Notes under the pieces: generated by a model
The model's input: the letters and a program-made list of their open reading frames with translations, nothing else
Databases searched by the model: none
What the model was told of the DNA's origin: nothing
In this document: positions 49,313-56,949 of the stretch, piece after piece
How positions within the stretch are numbered: the stretch's first letter is position 1
How the letters are laid out: each line of letters opens with the position of its first letter
Position numbers and translations under genes: made by a program
Assembly (NCBI RefSeq): GCF_001279695.1
Contig: NZ_LGDD01000301.1
Span: 1 to 64,000 of the forward strand
Origin: Streptomyces sp. WM6378
GTDB lineage: Bacteria > Actinomycetota > Actinomycetes > Streptomycetales > Streptomycetaceae
Direction of reading: 5' to 3'
Length of the DNA stretch: 64,000 bases

Positions 49313-50433
49313 GCCGTCACCTCCGTCTCGGTCTTGGCGGCCTGGGCCGCGAGCTCGGCGCCGACGCGCTGCTGCTGGCGCTTGAGGCCGTAACGGCGGA
49401 CGAGTTCGTAGGCGATCACGACGCACAGGACGATGACGCCCTGGATGACGCCGAGGATCTCCTTGTCGTAACCGATGAATTCCAGATGGTTGGTGGTGCG
49501 CTCCAGGAAGCCCCACAGCAGGGCGGCGAGGCCGATGCCGATCGGGTTGTTGCGGCCGAGGAGCGCGATCGCGATGCCCGTGAAGCCGAGCCCGGTGGGG
49601 AAGCTGTTGTCGAACTGGTGGGTGTCGTTGAGCAGGGTGGGCATGCCCACCAGACCGGCCACGACACCGGAGATGATCATGCTGGTGACGATCATCTTCC
49701 TGACGTTGGCGCCGCTCGCGGCGGCGGCCGACTCGGACTGGCCGACGGCCCGCAGGTCGAAGCCGAAGCGGGTGCGGCCGAGCGTGAACCAGTACGCGAT
49801 GCCGGCGAGGACGGCGACGACGATGAAGCCCCACAGCTGTCCGGCCGGGCCCATGTCGATGGAGAAGAACCACGAGGACGCGGGCAGCGGCTTGGTCGAG
49901 ACGAGGGTGCCCGCCGAGTCGAGCTGGCCGAGCCGGCCGGGCTGGATGAGGTAGGCGATGATCGCGGTCGCGATGGCGTTCAGCATGATGGTCGAGATGA
50001 CCTCGCTGACGCCCCGGGTGACCTTCAGGATGCCCGCGACCGCCGACCACATCGCGCCGACGATCATGGCGACGATGATGATGACCGGGATCTGCACGAT
50101 GCCCGGCAGGCTCATCGCGCCGCCGACCACCGCGGCGAGGAAGGCCGCCAGGCGGTACTGGCCGTCGACGCCGATGTTGAAGAGGTTCATCCGGAAGCCG
50201 ATGGCCACCGCGATGCCCGCCAGGTAGTACGTCGTCGCCTTGTTGAGGATGTAGACCTGGCTGTCGCTCGCCGAGCCGTACGACAGCATGTCGTTGAAGG
50301 CCGGGAACGGGTTCCTGCCGGTGGCGAGGATGACCAGCGCGGTGACGACAAGGGCCGCGACGAGCGCGAGCACGGGGGCCGCGGCCGCGAGGAGCAGCTT
50401 CTCCTTGTCGATGCGGGAGGTGAGCTTCTTCAT
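49309..50433 (-). CDS. Nucleoside ABC transporter permease 1
   Basis: A 374-residue permease of the same family, about 9-10 helices (RnsC/NupP-like). Diagnostic segments are VAIGFRMNLFNIGVDGQYRL, GVSEVISTIMLNAIATAIIA, FGFDLRAVGQSESAAAASGA (coupling loop) and LLGRNNPIGIGLAALLWGFL. It starts at an ATG overlapping the ATPase stop by 4 bases. Its own end overlaps the start of permease 2. The tight chain of overlaps (ATPase, two permeases, cdd) shows one operon. Confidence 0.93.
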   Translation of the reverse strand: MKKLTSRIDKEKLLLAAAAPVLALVAALVVTALVILATGRNPFPAFNDMLSYGSASDSQVYILNKATTYYLAGIAVAIGFRMNLFNIGVDGQYRLAAFLAAVVGGAMSLPGIVQIPVIIIVAMIVGAMWSAVAGILKVTRGVSEVISTIMLNAIATAIIAYLIQPGRLGQLDSAGTLVSTKPLPASSWFFSIDMGPAGQLWGFIVVAVLAGIAYWFTLGRTRFGFDLRAVGQSESAAAASGANVRKMIVTSMIISGVVAGLVGMPTLLNDTHQFDNSFPTGLGFTGIAIALLGRNNPIGIGLAALLWGFLERTTNHLEFIGYDKEILGVIQGVIVLCVVIAYELVRRYGLKRQQQRVGAELAAQAAKTETEVTA

Positions 50434-51995
50434 CGGTCCTCTCCCCCAGTGTTCTCGTGGTGCTCCAGGTGGCCGGTGGCGGCACCGGTCATGGCGGAAC
50501 CCAGTTCTTCGGGGGTGATCGTGGCGGGGTCGGCGTCGGCGACCAGACGGCCCCGGTACATCACCCGCAGGGTGTCGGACAGGCCGATCAGCTCGTCCAG
50601 GTCGGCGGAGATCAGGAGCACCGCGAGGCCCTCACGGCGGGCCTCCCGGATCTGGTCCCAGATCTGCGCCTGGGCGCCGACGTCCACGCCCCGGGTGGGG
50701 TGCGCGGCGATCAGCAGCTTGGGGTTGTGGCTCATCTCGCGGCCGACGATCAGCTTCTGCTGGTTGCCGCCGGACAGGGACGCCGCGGTGACCTCGATGC
50801 CGGGGGTGCGCACGTCGTACTCGCGCACGATCCGCTCGGTGTCGGTGCGGGCGGCCTTGTTGTCGAGCAGGGGGCCCTTGGAGTTGGGCTTCTCGGTGAC
50901 GTGGCCGAGGATGCGGTTCTCCCACAGCGGCGCTTCCAGGAGCAGGCCGTGGCGGTGGCGGTCCTCGGGGATGTACCCGATGCCGTCCTCGCGGCGCTTG
51001 CGCGTCGGGGCCGTCGAGATGTCGGTGGTGTCGAGGGTGATGACACCGCCGTCGGGGATGCGCATGCCCATGATGGCCTCGACGAGCTCGGCCTGGCCGT
51101 TGCCCTCGACGCCCGCGATGCCGAGGACCTCGCCCTTGTGGATCGTGAAGGAGACCGAGGAGAGCACCTCGCGGACCACGCCGTCGGGGTCGGTGGCCGC
51201 CAGGCGCAGGTCGGCGACCTGGAGCATGGGGACCGTGGTGACCGTCGACTCGCGGGTCTCGGGCGAGGGCAGCTCGCTGCCCACCATCAGCTCGGCGAGC
51301 TGCTTGGTGGTGGTCGTACGGGGGTCGGCGGTGCCCACCGTGGTGCCGCGCCGGATCACCGTGATCTCGTCGGCGACCGAGAGCACCTCGCCGAGCTTGT
51401 GCGAGATGAAGATGACGGTCAGGCCCTCGGCCTTGAGCTCGCGCAGGTTGTCGAAGAGCGCCTCGACCTCCTGTGGGACCAGGACCGCGGTCGGCTCGTC
51501 GAGGATCAGGGTGCGCGCGCCGCGGTAGAGGACCTTGAGGATCTCCACGCGCTGGCGGTCGGCGACCCCGAGGTCCTCGACCAGGACGTCCGGGCGGACC
51601 CCGAGGCCGTACGCGTCCGAGATCTCCTTGATCTTGTTGCGGGCCTTGGCGCCGATGCCGTACAGCTTCTCGCCGCCGAGGACGACGTTCTCCAGGACGG
51701 TCAGGTTGTCGGCCAGCATGAAGTGCTGGTGGACCATGCCGATGCCGAGCGCGATGGCGTCGGCCGGGCTGGAGAAGGAGGCCTCGGTGCCGTCGATGGT
51801 GATGGTGCCCTCGTCCGGCTTCTGCATGCCGTAGAGGATCTTCATCAGGGTCGACTTGCCGGCGCCGTTCTCACCGCACAGGGCGTGCACGGTGCCCTTG
51901 CGGACGGTGATGTCGATGTCCTTGTTGGCGACGACACCCGGGAATCGTTTGGTGATGCCGCGCAGTTCGACGGCGGGAGGGCTGGACGCGTTGAT
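50430..51995 (-). CDS. Nucleoside ABC transporter ATPase, apparent ATC start
   Basis: A double-cassette ATPase (521 residues) of the RbsA/MglA/RnsB type. Cassette 1 has ELRGITKRFPGVVANKDIDI, Walker A GENGAGKST, signature LGVADRQRVEIL and Walker B LILDEPTAVL. Cassette 2 has a degenerate Walker A (GVEGNGQAEL), signature SGGNQQKLIVGRE and a changed Walker B region (PKLLIAAHPTRGVDVGAQ). The first in-frame GTG (51890) lies inside cassette 1 just before Walker A and would remove essential sequence. No ATG, GTG or TTG lies upstream in frame. An ATC at 51995 has GAGGAG 8 bases upstream and gives the family-typical N-terminus INASSPPAVELRG. I annotate that start. Confidence 0.88.
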   Translation of the reverse strand: MNASSPPAVELRGITKRFPGVVANKDIDITVRKGTVHALCGENGAGKSTLMKILYGMQKPDEGTITIDGTEASFSSPADAIALGIGMVHQHFMLADNLTVLENVVLGGEKLYGIGAKARNKIKEISDAYGLGVRPDVLVEDLGVADRQRVEILKVLYRGARTLILDEPTAVLVPQEVEALFDNLRELKAEGLTVIFISHKLGEVLSVADEITVIRRGTTVGTADPRTTTTKQLAELMVGSELPSPETRESTVTTVPMLQVADLRLAATDPDGVVREVLSSVSFTIHKGEVLGIAGVEGNGQAELVEAIMGMRIPDGGVITLDTTDISTAPTRKRREDGIGYIPEDRHRHGLLLEAPLWENRILGHVTEKPNSKGPLLDNKAARTDTERIVREYDVRTPGIEVTAASLSGGNQQKLIVGREMSHNPKLLIAAHPTRGVDVGAQAQIWDQIREARREGLAVLLISADLDELIGLSDTLRVMYRGRLVADADPATITPEELGSAMTGAATGHLEHHENTGGEDR

Positions 51996-52121
51996 GGCGC
52001 ACTCTCCTCGTGGGCAGGAGCAGGGGGGCGGGGAGCTTCCGGAGAAGCCTGGAAGCGCACTGACGTACGGCCGGGCTCCCGGCGTAGTAGTTCAGCACAC
52101 TCCTGGCGCGCCAACTCCGGC

Positions 52122-52133
52122 CTACGCGCGTAG
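52122..52133. promoter_or_regulatory. Nucleoside operator upstream of the ABC transporter operon
   Basis: Perfect CTACGCGCGTAG, about 127 bases upstream of the ATPase start. On the minus strand it is preceded by GTGTCAACT and followed by GGCCGGAGT; no convincing -10 is seen. It stands between this operon and the terminator of the BMP gene. Confidence 0.72.
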
Positions 52134-52150
52134 AGTTGACACTTCGTTAC

Positions 52151-52186
52151 GGCCCGGTGAGCAGGGCGGTCCCTGCTCACCGGGCC
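52151..52186. terminator. Terminator after the BMP lipoprotein gene
   Basis: A perfect 16-base stem (ggcccggtgagcaggg and its complement) with a 4-base loop, 35 bases past the stop. It lets the abundant binding protein be made from its own mRNA, apart from the transporter operon that follows. Confidence 0.92.
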
Positions 52187-52220
52187 GGTTGCGACAAGGG
52201 CGGTCAGTGACCGCCACGGG

Positions 52221-53282
52221 TCACGGGGTCGTCTTGACCTTGATGGAGCCGTCGACGATCTTCTTCTTGGCCGCGTCGAGCTGCGGCTGGATGTCGGTGA
52301 TGAAGCCACCGCTGGTGGCCAGCGAGACGCCGTTCTTGGCCAGCGGGTAGCTGTTGGTGCCGACCAGCGGCTTGCCGTCCTTGACCGACTTGATCAGGTC
52401 GTAGACGCCGATGTCGACGTTCTTGACGACCGAGGTCAGGATCGAGTTCTTGTACTTGTCGAGCGAGGCCTGCTGGTACTGGTCGGAGTCGACACCGATC
52501 GCCCAGGCGCCCTTCTTGCCCGCGACGGCCTCGATCGCACCGGTGCCGGAGGAGCCGGCGGCGGTGTAGATCACGTCGGCGCCGTTGTCCAGCATGCCCT
52601 GCGCGGCTTCCTTGCCCTTGTCGGGGCTGGTGAAGCCAGAGTTGTCCGAACCGTGCGACAGGTACTGGACCTCTACGTTGTCGGAGGGCTTGGTGTCCTT
52701 GACGCCCTGAACGAAGCCCGCCTCGAACTTCTTGATCAGCGGGACGTCGACACCGCCGATGAAGCCGACGTGGCCGGACTTCGACTTCAGCGCCGCGGCG
52801 ACACCCGCGAGGTAGGAGCCCTGCTCCTCGGTGAAGACGATGTTGTCGACGTTCTTCGGGCCCTCGACGACGGAGTCGACGATGCCGAAGGTCGTGTTCG
52901 GGAACTTCGCCGCGACCTGCTTCATCGAGTTCTGGTACGCGAAGCCGACGCCGATCACGGGGTTGTAGCCGCCCGACGCCAGGTCGCTCAGCTTCTGGAC
53001 GCGGTCGGCCTCGGTGTCGGTCGTCTTGGCGGTCAGCTCCTTGACGGAGCCGCCGAACTCGGACTTGGCCTTGTCGATACCGCGCGCGGCGGAGTCGTTG
53101 AACGAGTGGTCACCACGCCCGCCGACGTCGTACGCGACACCGATCTTGACGCCCTTGCCGCCGGAGGACGACGAGGAGGTGCCCGACTCCTTCTGGGAGG
53201 ACGTGGAGCCACAGGCGGTGGCGGAAAGCGCGAGCGCGGCGGTGGCGATACCGGCCGCAGCGATCTTGGATACCCGGCGCAA
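52221..53282 (-). CDS. BMP-family nucleoside-binding lipoprotein
   Basis: The 353-residue extracytoplasmic binding protein of the nucleoside importer. The signal peptide RRVSKIAAAGIATAALALSA ends TACG (Cys24, lipid-modified), followed by a Ser-rich tether. The mature protein has the PnrA/BMP fold: VKIGVAYDVGGRGDHSFNDS, the purine-sandwich region, GSYLAGVAAALKSKSGHVGF (GG(V/M) loop), VIYTAAGSSGTGAIEA and WAIGVDSDQYQQ. PnrA-type proteins bind inosine, guanosine and similar. The start is TTG with AAGGGA 7 bases upstream. Its promoter carries a degenerate nucleoside operator, and a strong terminator follows. Confidence 0.94.
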   Translation of the reverse strand: MRRVSKIAAAGIATAALALSATACGSTSSQKESGTSSSSSGGKGVKIGVAYDVGGRGDHSFNDSAARGIDKAKSEFGGSVKELTAKTTDTEADRVQKLSDLASGGYNPVIGVGFAYQNSMKQVAAKFPNTTFGIVDSVVEGPKNVDNIVFTEEQGSYLAGVAAALKSKSGHVGFIGGVDVPLIKKFEAGFVQGVKDTKPSDNVEVQYLSHGSDNSGFTSPDKGKEAAQGMLDNGADVIYTAAGSSGTGAIEAVAGKKGAWAIGVDSDQYQQASLDKYKNSILTSVVKNVDIGVYDLIKSVKDGKPLVGTNSYPLAKNGVSLATSGGFITDIQPQLDAAKKKIVDGSIKVKTTP

Positions 53283-53340
53283 GAGGAGGTCCCTTCAAAC
53301 CTGAACCGAGGCGCCCCTACCGGCGCTGGTTTCGCGTCGG

Positions 53341-53368
53341 ATCGTAACGCGCGTAGATGTCGCGTAAA
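53341..53368 (-). promoter_or_regulatory. BMP gene promoter with degenerate nucleoside operator
   Basis: Minus strand: -35 TTTACG, 16-base spacer, -10 TACGAT. The spacer contains ATCTACGCGCGTTA: one half of the palindrome (CTACGC) is intact, and the other half differs at two bases (53345-53356). Weaker repression than at deoC would fit a scavenging binding protein. Confidence 0.65.
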
Positions 53369-53422
53369 GCCCTGTTCGGAAGCCGTTATCGAATCGCCGC
53401 GAACAGGGGATGAAGTGTCCGG

Positions 53423-54649
53423 TTACGAGCGGTTGCCGTCCAGCAGCGCCGCGGCGGTGAAGAGCTCGACGCCGACCTTGATGGCTGCTTCGTCCGCGTC
53501 GAAATCACCCCGATGGAGGTCAAGCCGGGCATTCGAGCCGGGTGTACGGACCCCCAGGCGGGCCATCGCCCCTGGTACATGCTCCAGGTACCACGAAAAG
53601 TCCTCGCCACCCAGCGACTGCTCCGTGTCCTCGATCGCATACGGTCCCCGGCGTGCCGCCATGGCGTCGCGGAGGAGCTCGGTCACGACCGGATCGTTGA
53701 CGACCGGGGGCACTCCGCGGACGTAGTTGATCTCCGATTTGGCGCCGTGCAGGTTGGCCACTTCGTCGATCGCGGCGTGTACGAGGTCGGGCGCGTCGCG
53801 CCACGCCCCGAGGTCCAGGCAGCGCACCGTACCGGCCAGCTCGGCGTGCATCGGGATGACGTTGCAGGCGTGGCCGGCCTCGATGCGGCCCCAGGTGAGG
53901 GCGAGCCCGGCGCGGGCGTCGATGCGGCGGGCGAGCAGCGCGGGCACGTCGGAGGCGACCCGCGCGACGGCGGTCACCAGGTCGGTCGTCAGGTGCGGGC
54001 GCGCGGTGTGGCCGCCGGGCCCGTCGAGGGCGACCTCCAAGCGGTCGCAGGCGGAGGTGATGGCGCCGTGGCGAAGGCCGATGCGGCCGACGTCCACGCG
54101 CGGGTCGCAGTGCACGGCGATGATGCGGCCCACGCCGTCCAGGACGCCCGCCACGATCGCGTCGGCGGCGCCGCCGGGCAGCACCTCCTCGGCCGGCTGG
54201 AAGAGCAGCCGTACGGGGGCGGGGAGGCGGCCCTGGCGGTGCAGCTCGGCGAGGACGAGGCCCGCGCCGAGGACGGTCGTGGTGTGCACGTCGTGGCCGC
54301 AGGCGTGGGCGCGGTCGGGCACGGTCGAGCGGTAGGGCACGCCCGCCTTGGCGTCGGGGATGGGCAGGGCGTCGATGTCCGCACGGATGGCGAGCATCGG
54401 GTGCACGCCATCCCAGCTGCCGATGTCACAGATGAGCCCGGTGCCCGACGGCAGCACGCGCGGTTTCAGGCCGGCCGCTTCGAGGCGGGCCCGGATCGCG
54501 GCGGTGGTCCGGAACTCCTGGTTGCCGAGTTCTGGATGCATGTGCAAGTCCCGGCGGAAGGCGATGAGTTCGGCACACAGGGCCTCGCTCAGCTCGCCGG
54601 GCAGCGGTGCTTCCTCGGGCAGATCGGCTTCGGACGACTCACGGGACAT
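53423..54649 (-). CDS. M20-family amidohydrolase
   Basis: A 408-residue metal-dependent amidohydrolase of the M20D group (aminoacylase or carboxypeptidase-like). Metal and catalytic sites appear in order: RRDLHMHPELGNQEFRTTAA, ACGHDVHTTTVLGAGLVLAE (Cys and His), LFQPAEEVLPGGA (Glu-Glu), the dimerisation loop GPGGHTARPHLTTDLV, and EQSLGGEDFSWYLEHVPGAM. It removes an acyl or amino-acid group from a small amide; the substrate is unknown. It lies 141 bases upstream of the BMP gene on the same strand, and may be a separate unit. The start ATG is chosen over a GTG 12 bases earlier; neither has a good ribosome site. Confidence 0.9.
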   Translation of the reverse strand: MSRESSEADLPEEAPLPGELSEALCAELIAFRRDLHMHPELGNQEFRTTAAIRARLEAAGLKPRVLPSGTGLICDIGSWDGVHPMLAIRADIDALPIPDAKAGVPYRSTVPDRAHACGHDVHTTTVLGAGLVLAELHRQGRLPAPVRLLFQPAEEVLPGGAADAIVAGVLDGVGRIIAVHCDPRVDVGRIGLRHGAITSACDRLEVALDGPGGHTARPHLTTDLVTAVARVASDVPALLARRIDARAGLALTWGRIEAGHACNVIPMHAELAGTVRCLDLGAWRDAPDLVHAAIDEVANLHGAKSEINYVRGVPPVVNDPVVTELLRDAMAARRGPYAIEDTEQSLGGEDFSWYLEHVPGAMARLGVRTPGSNARLDLHRGDFDADEAAIKVGVELFTAAALLDGNRS

Positions 54650-54879
54650 CAACTGGTTCACCCGTTGAGGGTAGGCCTCGTCAAGGGTCAACTCGGGCGC
54701 GATCAACAAAAGTTCAGCCGCATAGGGGAAAGAAAGCTGGTCACAAGGCGCATGTCGATCGTGACAAGTGGGTACAGTAATTCGTCCTTCTGCCCGATGC
54801 GCTGGAACGGGCGTTCCCCCAAGGCATGACGGGCCGCGCTCCCCAGAGTAGGAGACGCGGGACGCCCGTTGGGCCCCGG

Positions 54880-55971
54880 CTAGGCAGCCACGGTCGCCAG
54901 ACCATGGGCTTTGCGCGCCGCCCCCGTCACTCCGTCCAGGAAGCCCTGGGCGCGCGGCGAGGCGTTGTCCGTGAGCCACTTCGGGTCTATGTCGCAGACC
55001 ACGACGGACACCCCGGTGCCCGCGAGCGCGAGCGGCAGGGTGTGGACGACGGTGGAGGGGAAGCTCAGGATCGTCCGGCCCACCGGCCCCCGCCGGGCTA
55101 TGAGTTCGAGCGGCAGGTCGGGGCGTACGACCTCCAGGCCGGTGCGGGCGTGCAGGGTGTGCAGCTTCTCGGCGGACTCCCGGCGGTGCGCGAAGTAGCG
55201 CGTCACGCCGTGCGTACGAGCGAGGAGGCCGACCGCCGCGAGGTAGCTCTCGGGGTCGACGACACCGGTCTCCACCAGTGAAGTACCCACCAGATCCGCG
55301 CCCTTGGTCAGGCGCGGCGGCCCGAAGTTCGCGCGGGTCCAGCCGAAGGTGTTGGGGGTGACGGTGACGCCCTCGGGCGCCTCTATGGGCATCGCGCTGA
55401 ACACCTCGACGCCCCGGCGCCGCGCGGGAGTGAGCCGGCGGCGGGCCGCCGCGGACACTGGCGCGAACAGCAGGTCGCGCGCCCCGGACCGGCTGCCCCG
55501 CCGGTGCCAGCGCACCAGCCGTTCGCCACGGGCGAGTTGGGAGACGAACTCCATGGTGGCCGTCCCGTCGTCGACCACCACCAGGTCGCGGGCGCGGGCG
55601 ACGGTGAGCAGCAGCTGTACGTAGCGTGAGAACGGGTCGCCCATGACGATCCGGTCGGCCCGCCGCAGCATCGGGGTGAGCCCGCCTATCGTGTGCAGCG
55701 GGGCCGTGAGCCCGCCCCGGGCCTCCTCCCAGCGCACCTGCGTCCCCGCGTCGCGGGCGAGTTCGGCCATGCGGCGCAGCTGGCCGCGCGACATGGGGTC
55801 GGTCGGCGAGAGCACCACGACGGTCAGACCCGACAGGTCCGGCGCCCCGGGACGCTGCTGCGCGGGCACGCCGTCGAGCAGCGGGCCCGGCGCGTGGGCC
55901 CACTCCAGGACGTTGAGCAGCTGGACCGGGCTCTCCACGAAGGCGACGGTGGCGGAGGTGTCCCGAGGCAC
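54880..55971 (-). CDS. Uncharacterised protein of the nonulosonate polymer operon, probably a transferase
   Basis: A 363-residue soluble protein starting PRDTSATVAFVESPVQLLNV, then LEWAH. The S-P-(V/L)-Q-L-L-N pattern at the end of the first strand resembles the start of GT52/sialyltransferase-like GT-B proteins, and later RIVMGDPFSRYVQLLL, LVVVDDGTATMEFVSQLA and VGTSLVETGVV fit a two-domain Rossmann layout. VVDDG-T fits the acceptor side of such enzymes. I do not recognise a named family with certainty. It follows the NeuB-like gene by 15 bases on the same strand and is the last gene of the operon. Transfer of the CMP-activated acid is the most sensible guess. Confidence 0.75.
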   Translation of the reverse strand: MPRDTSATVAFVESPVQLLNVLEWAHAPGPLLDGVPAQQRPGAPDLSGLTVVVLSPTDPMSRGQLRRMAELARDAGTQVRWEEARGGLTAPLHTIGGLTPMLRRADRIVMGDPFSRYVQLLLTVARARDLVVVDDGTATMEFVSQLARGERLVRWHRRGSRSGARDLLFAPVSAAARRRLTPARRRGVEVFSAMPIEAPEGVTVTPNTFGWTRANFGPPRLTKGADLVGTSLVETGVVDPESYLAAVGLLARTHGVTRYFAHRRESAEKLHTLHARTGLEVVRPDLPLELIARRGPVGRTILSFPSTVVHTLPLALAGTGVSVVVCDIDPKWLTDNASPRAQGFLDGVTGAARKAHGLATVAA

Positions 55972-55986
55972 GGCGGGCCCGCCCCC

Positions 55987-56934
55987 TCAGACCGCGGCCG
56001 GAGCGCGGTCCCCAGCGGCCTCGGCACCCTCGGCGGCTTCCGCCTGGGCGACGACACCGGCGACGCGGCGCAGCTTCTTCATCGGGGCGAGCTCGGACTC
56101 GTAGACCTTCTTGACGCCGTCGCCGAGCGCGGCCTCGATGGTGCGGATGTCGCGGACGAGGCGGGTGAGGCCGCCCGGCTCGACGGAGGCGGCCTGGTCG
56201 GAGCCCCACATCGCGCGGTCGAGGGTGATGTGGCGCTCGACGAAGGCGGCGCCGAGGGCGACGGCGGCGAGCGTCGTCTGGAGGCCGGTCTCGTGGCCGC
56301 TGTAGCCGATCGGCACGTTGGGGTACTCGGCCATCAGGCTGTTGATCACGCGCAGGTTGAGCTCCTCGGCCTTGGCCGGGTAGGTCGAAGTGGCGTGGCA
56401 CAGCAGGATGTTGTCGCTGCCGAGCACCTCGACCGCGTGCCGGATCTGCTTCGGCGTGGACATGCCGGTGGAGAGGATGACCGTGCGTCCGGTGGCGCGC
56501 AGGGCGCGCAGGAGCTCGTCGTCGGTGAGCGAGGCGGAGGCCACCTTGTGGGCCGGCACGTCGAACTTCTCCAGGAAGGCGACGGCCTCGGTGTCCCACG
56601 GCGAGGCGAACCAGTCGATGCCGCGCTTCTTGCAGTGCGCGTCGATGGTGCGGTACTCGTCCTCGCCGAACTCCACCCGGTGGCGGTAGTCGATGTACGT
56701 CATCCGGCCCCAGGGGGTGTCCCGCTCGATGTCCCACTGGTCGCGCGGGGTGCAGATCTCCGGGGTGCGCTTCTGGAACTTGACCGCGTCGCAGCCGGCG
56801 TCGGCGGCCGCGTCGATCAGGGCGAGCGCCTTGTCGAGGTCGCCGTTGTGGTTGATGCCGATCTCGCCGGTGACGTACACGGGGCGGCCCGGACCTGCGG
56901 TGCGGCTGCCGAGGGTGCGCAGACGGTTGCTCAT
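55987..56934 (-). CDS. NeuB-like nonulosonic acid (probably Kdn) synthase
   Basis: A 315-residue TIM-barrel protein that should condense PEP with a hexose derivative to give a nine-carbon keto acid. The barrel has VYVTGEIGINHNGDLDKALA, DAVKFQKRTPEI, YIDYRHRVEFGEDEY, ILSTGMS and IGYSGHETGLQTTLAAVALG, with ERHITLDRAMWGSDQAAS after it. These are all NeuB/SpsE blocks. The chain ends soon after the barrel, so the C-terminal SAF (antifreeze-like) domain of most NeuB proteins is missing. AAGGAAC precedes the ATG. A HAD phosphatase domain in the neighbouring gene suggests that the product is a 9-phosphate (Kdn-9-P), as in NANS-type pathways. In S. coelicolor this locus makes Kdn teichulosonic acid. 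Confidence 0.9.
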   Translation of the reverse strand: MSNRLRTLGSRTAGPGRPVYVTGEIGINHNGDLDKALALIDAAADAGCDAVKFQKRTPEICTPRDQWDIERDTPWGRMTYIDYRHRVEFGEDEYRTIDAHCKKRGIDWFASPWDTEAVAFLEKFDVPAHKVASASLTDDELLRALRATGRTVILSTGMSTPKQIRHAVEVLGSDNILLCHATSTYPAKAEELNLRVINSLMAEYPNVPIGYSGHETGLQTTLAAVALGAAFVERHITLDRAMWGSDQAASVEPGGLTRLVRDIRTIEAALGDGVKKVYESELAPMKKLRRVAGVVAQAEAAEGAEAAGDRAPAAV

Positions 56935-56949
56935 GAGGGTGTTCCTTAG

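Noticed and set aside
48023..50485. 820-residue minus-strand frame spanning both permeases
   Set aside because: The first 390 residues are an out-of-frame reading of permease 1. The true permease 2 begins at the overlapping ATG at 49312.
54806..54870. aacgggcgt ... acgcccgtt as terminator of the 54880 gene
   Set aside because: Nine-base arms are separated by a 47-base loop, too wide to support a terminator call, though it may pair.
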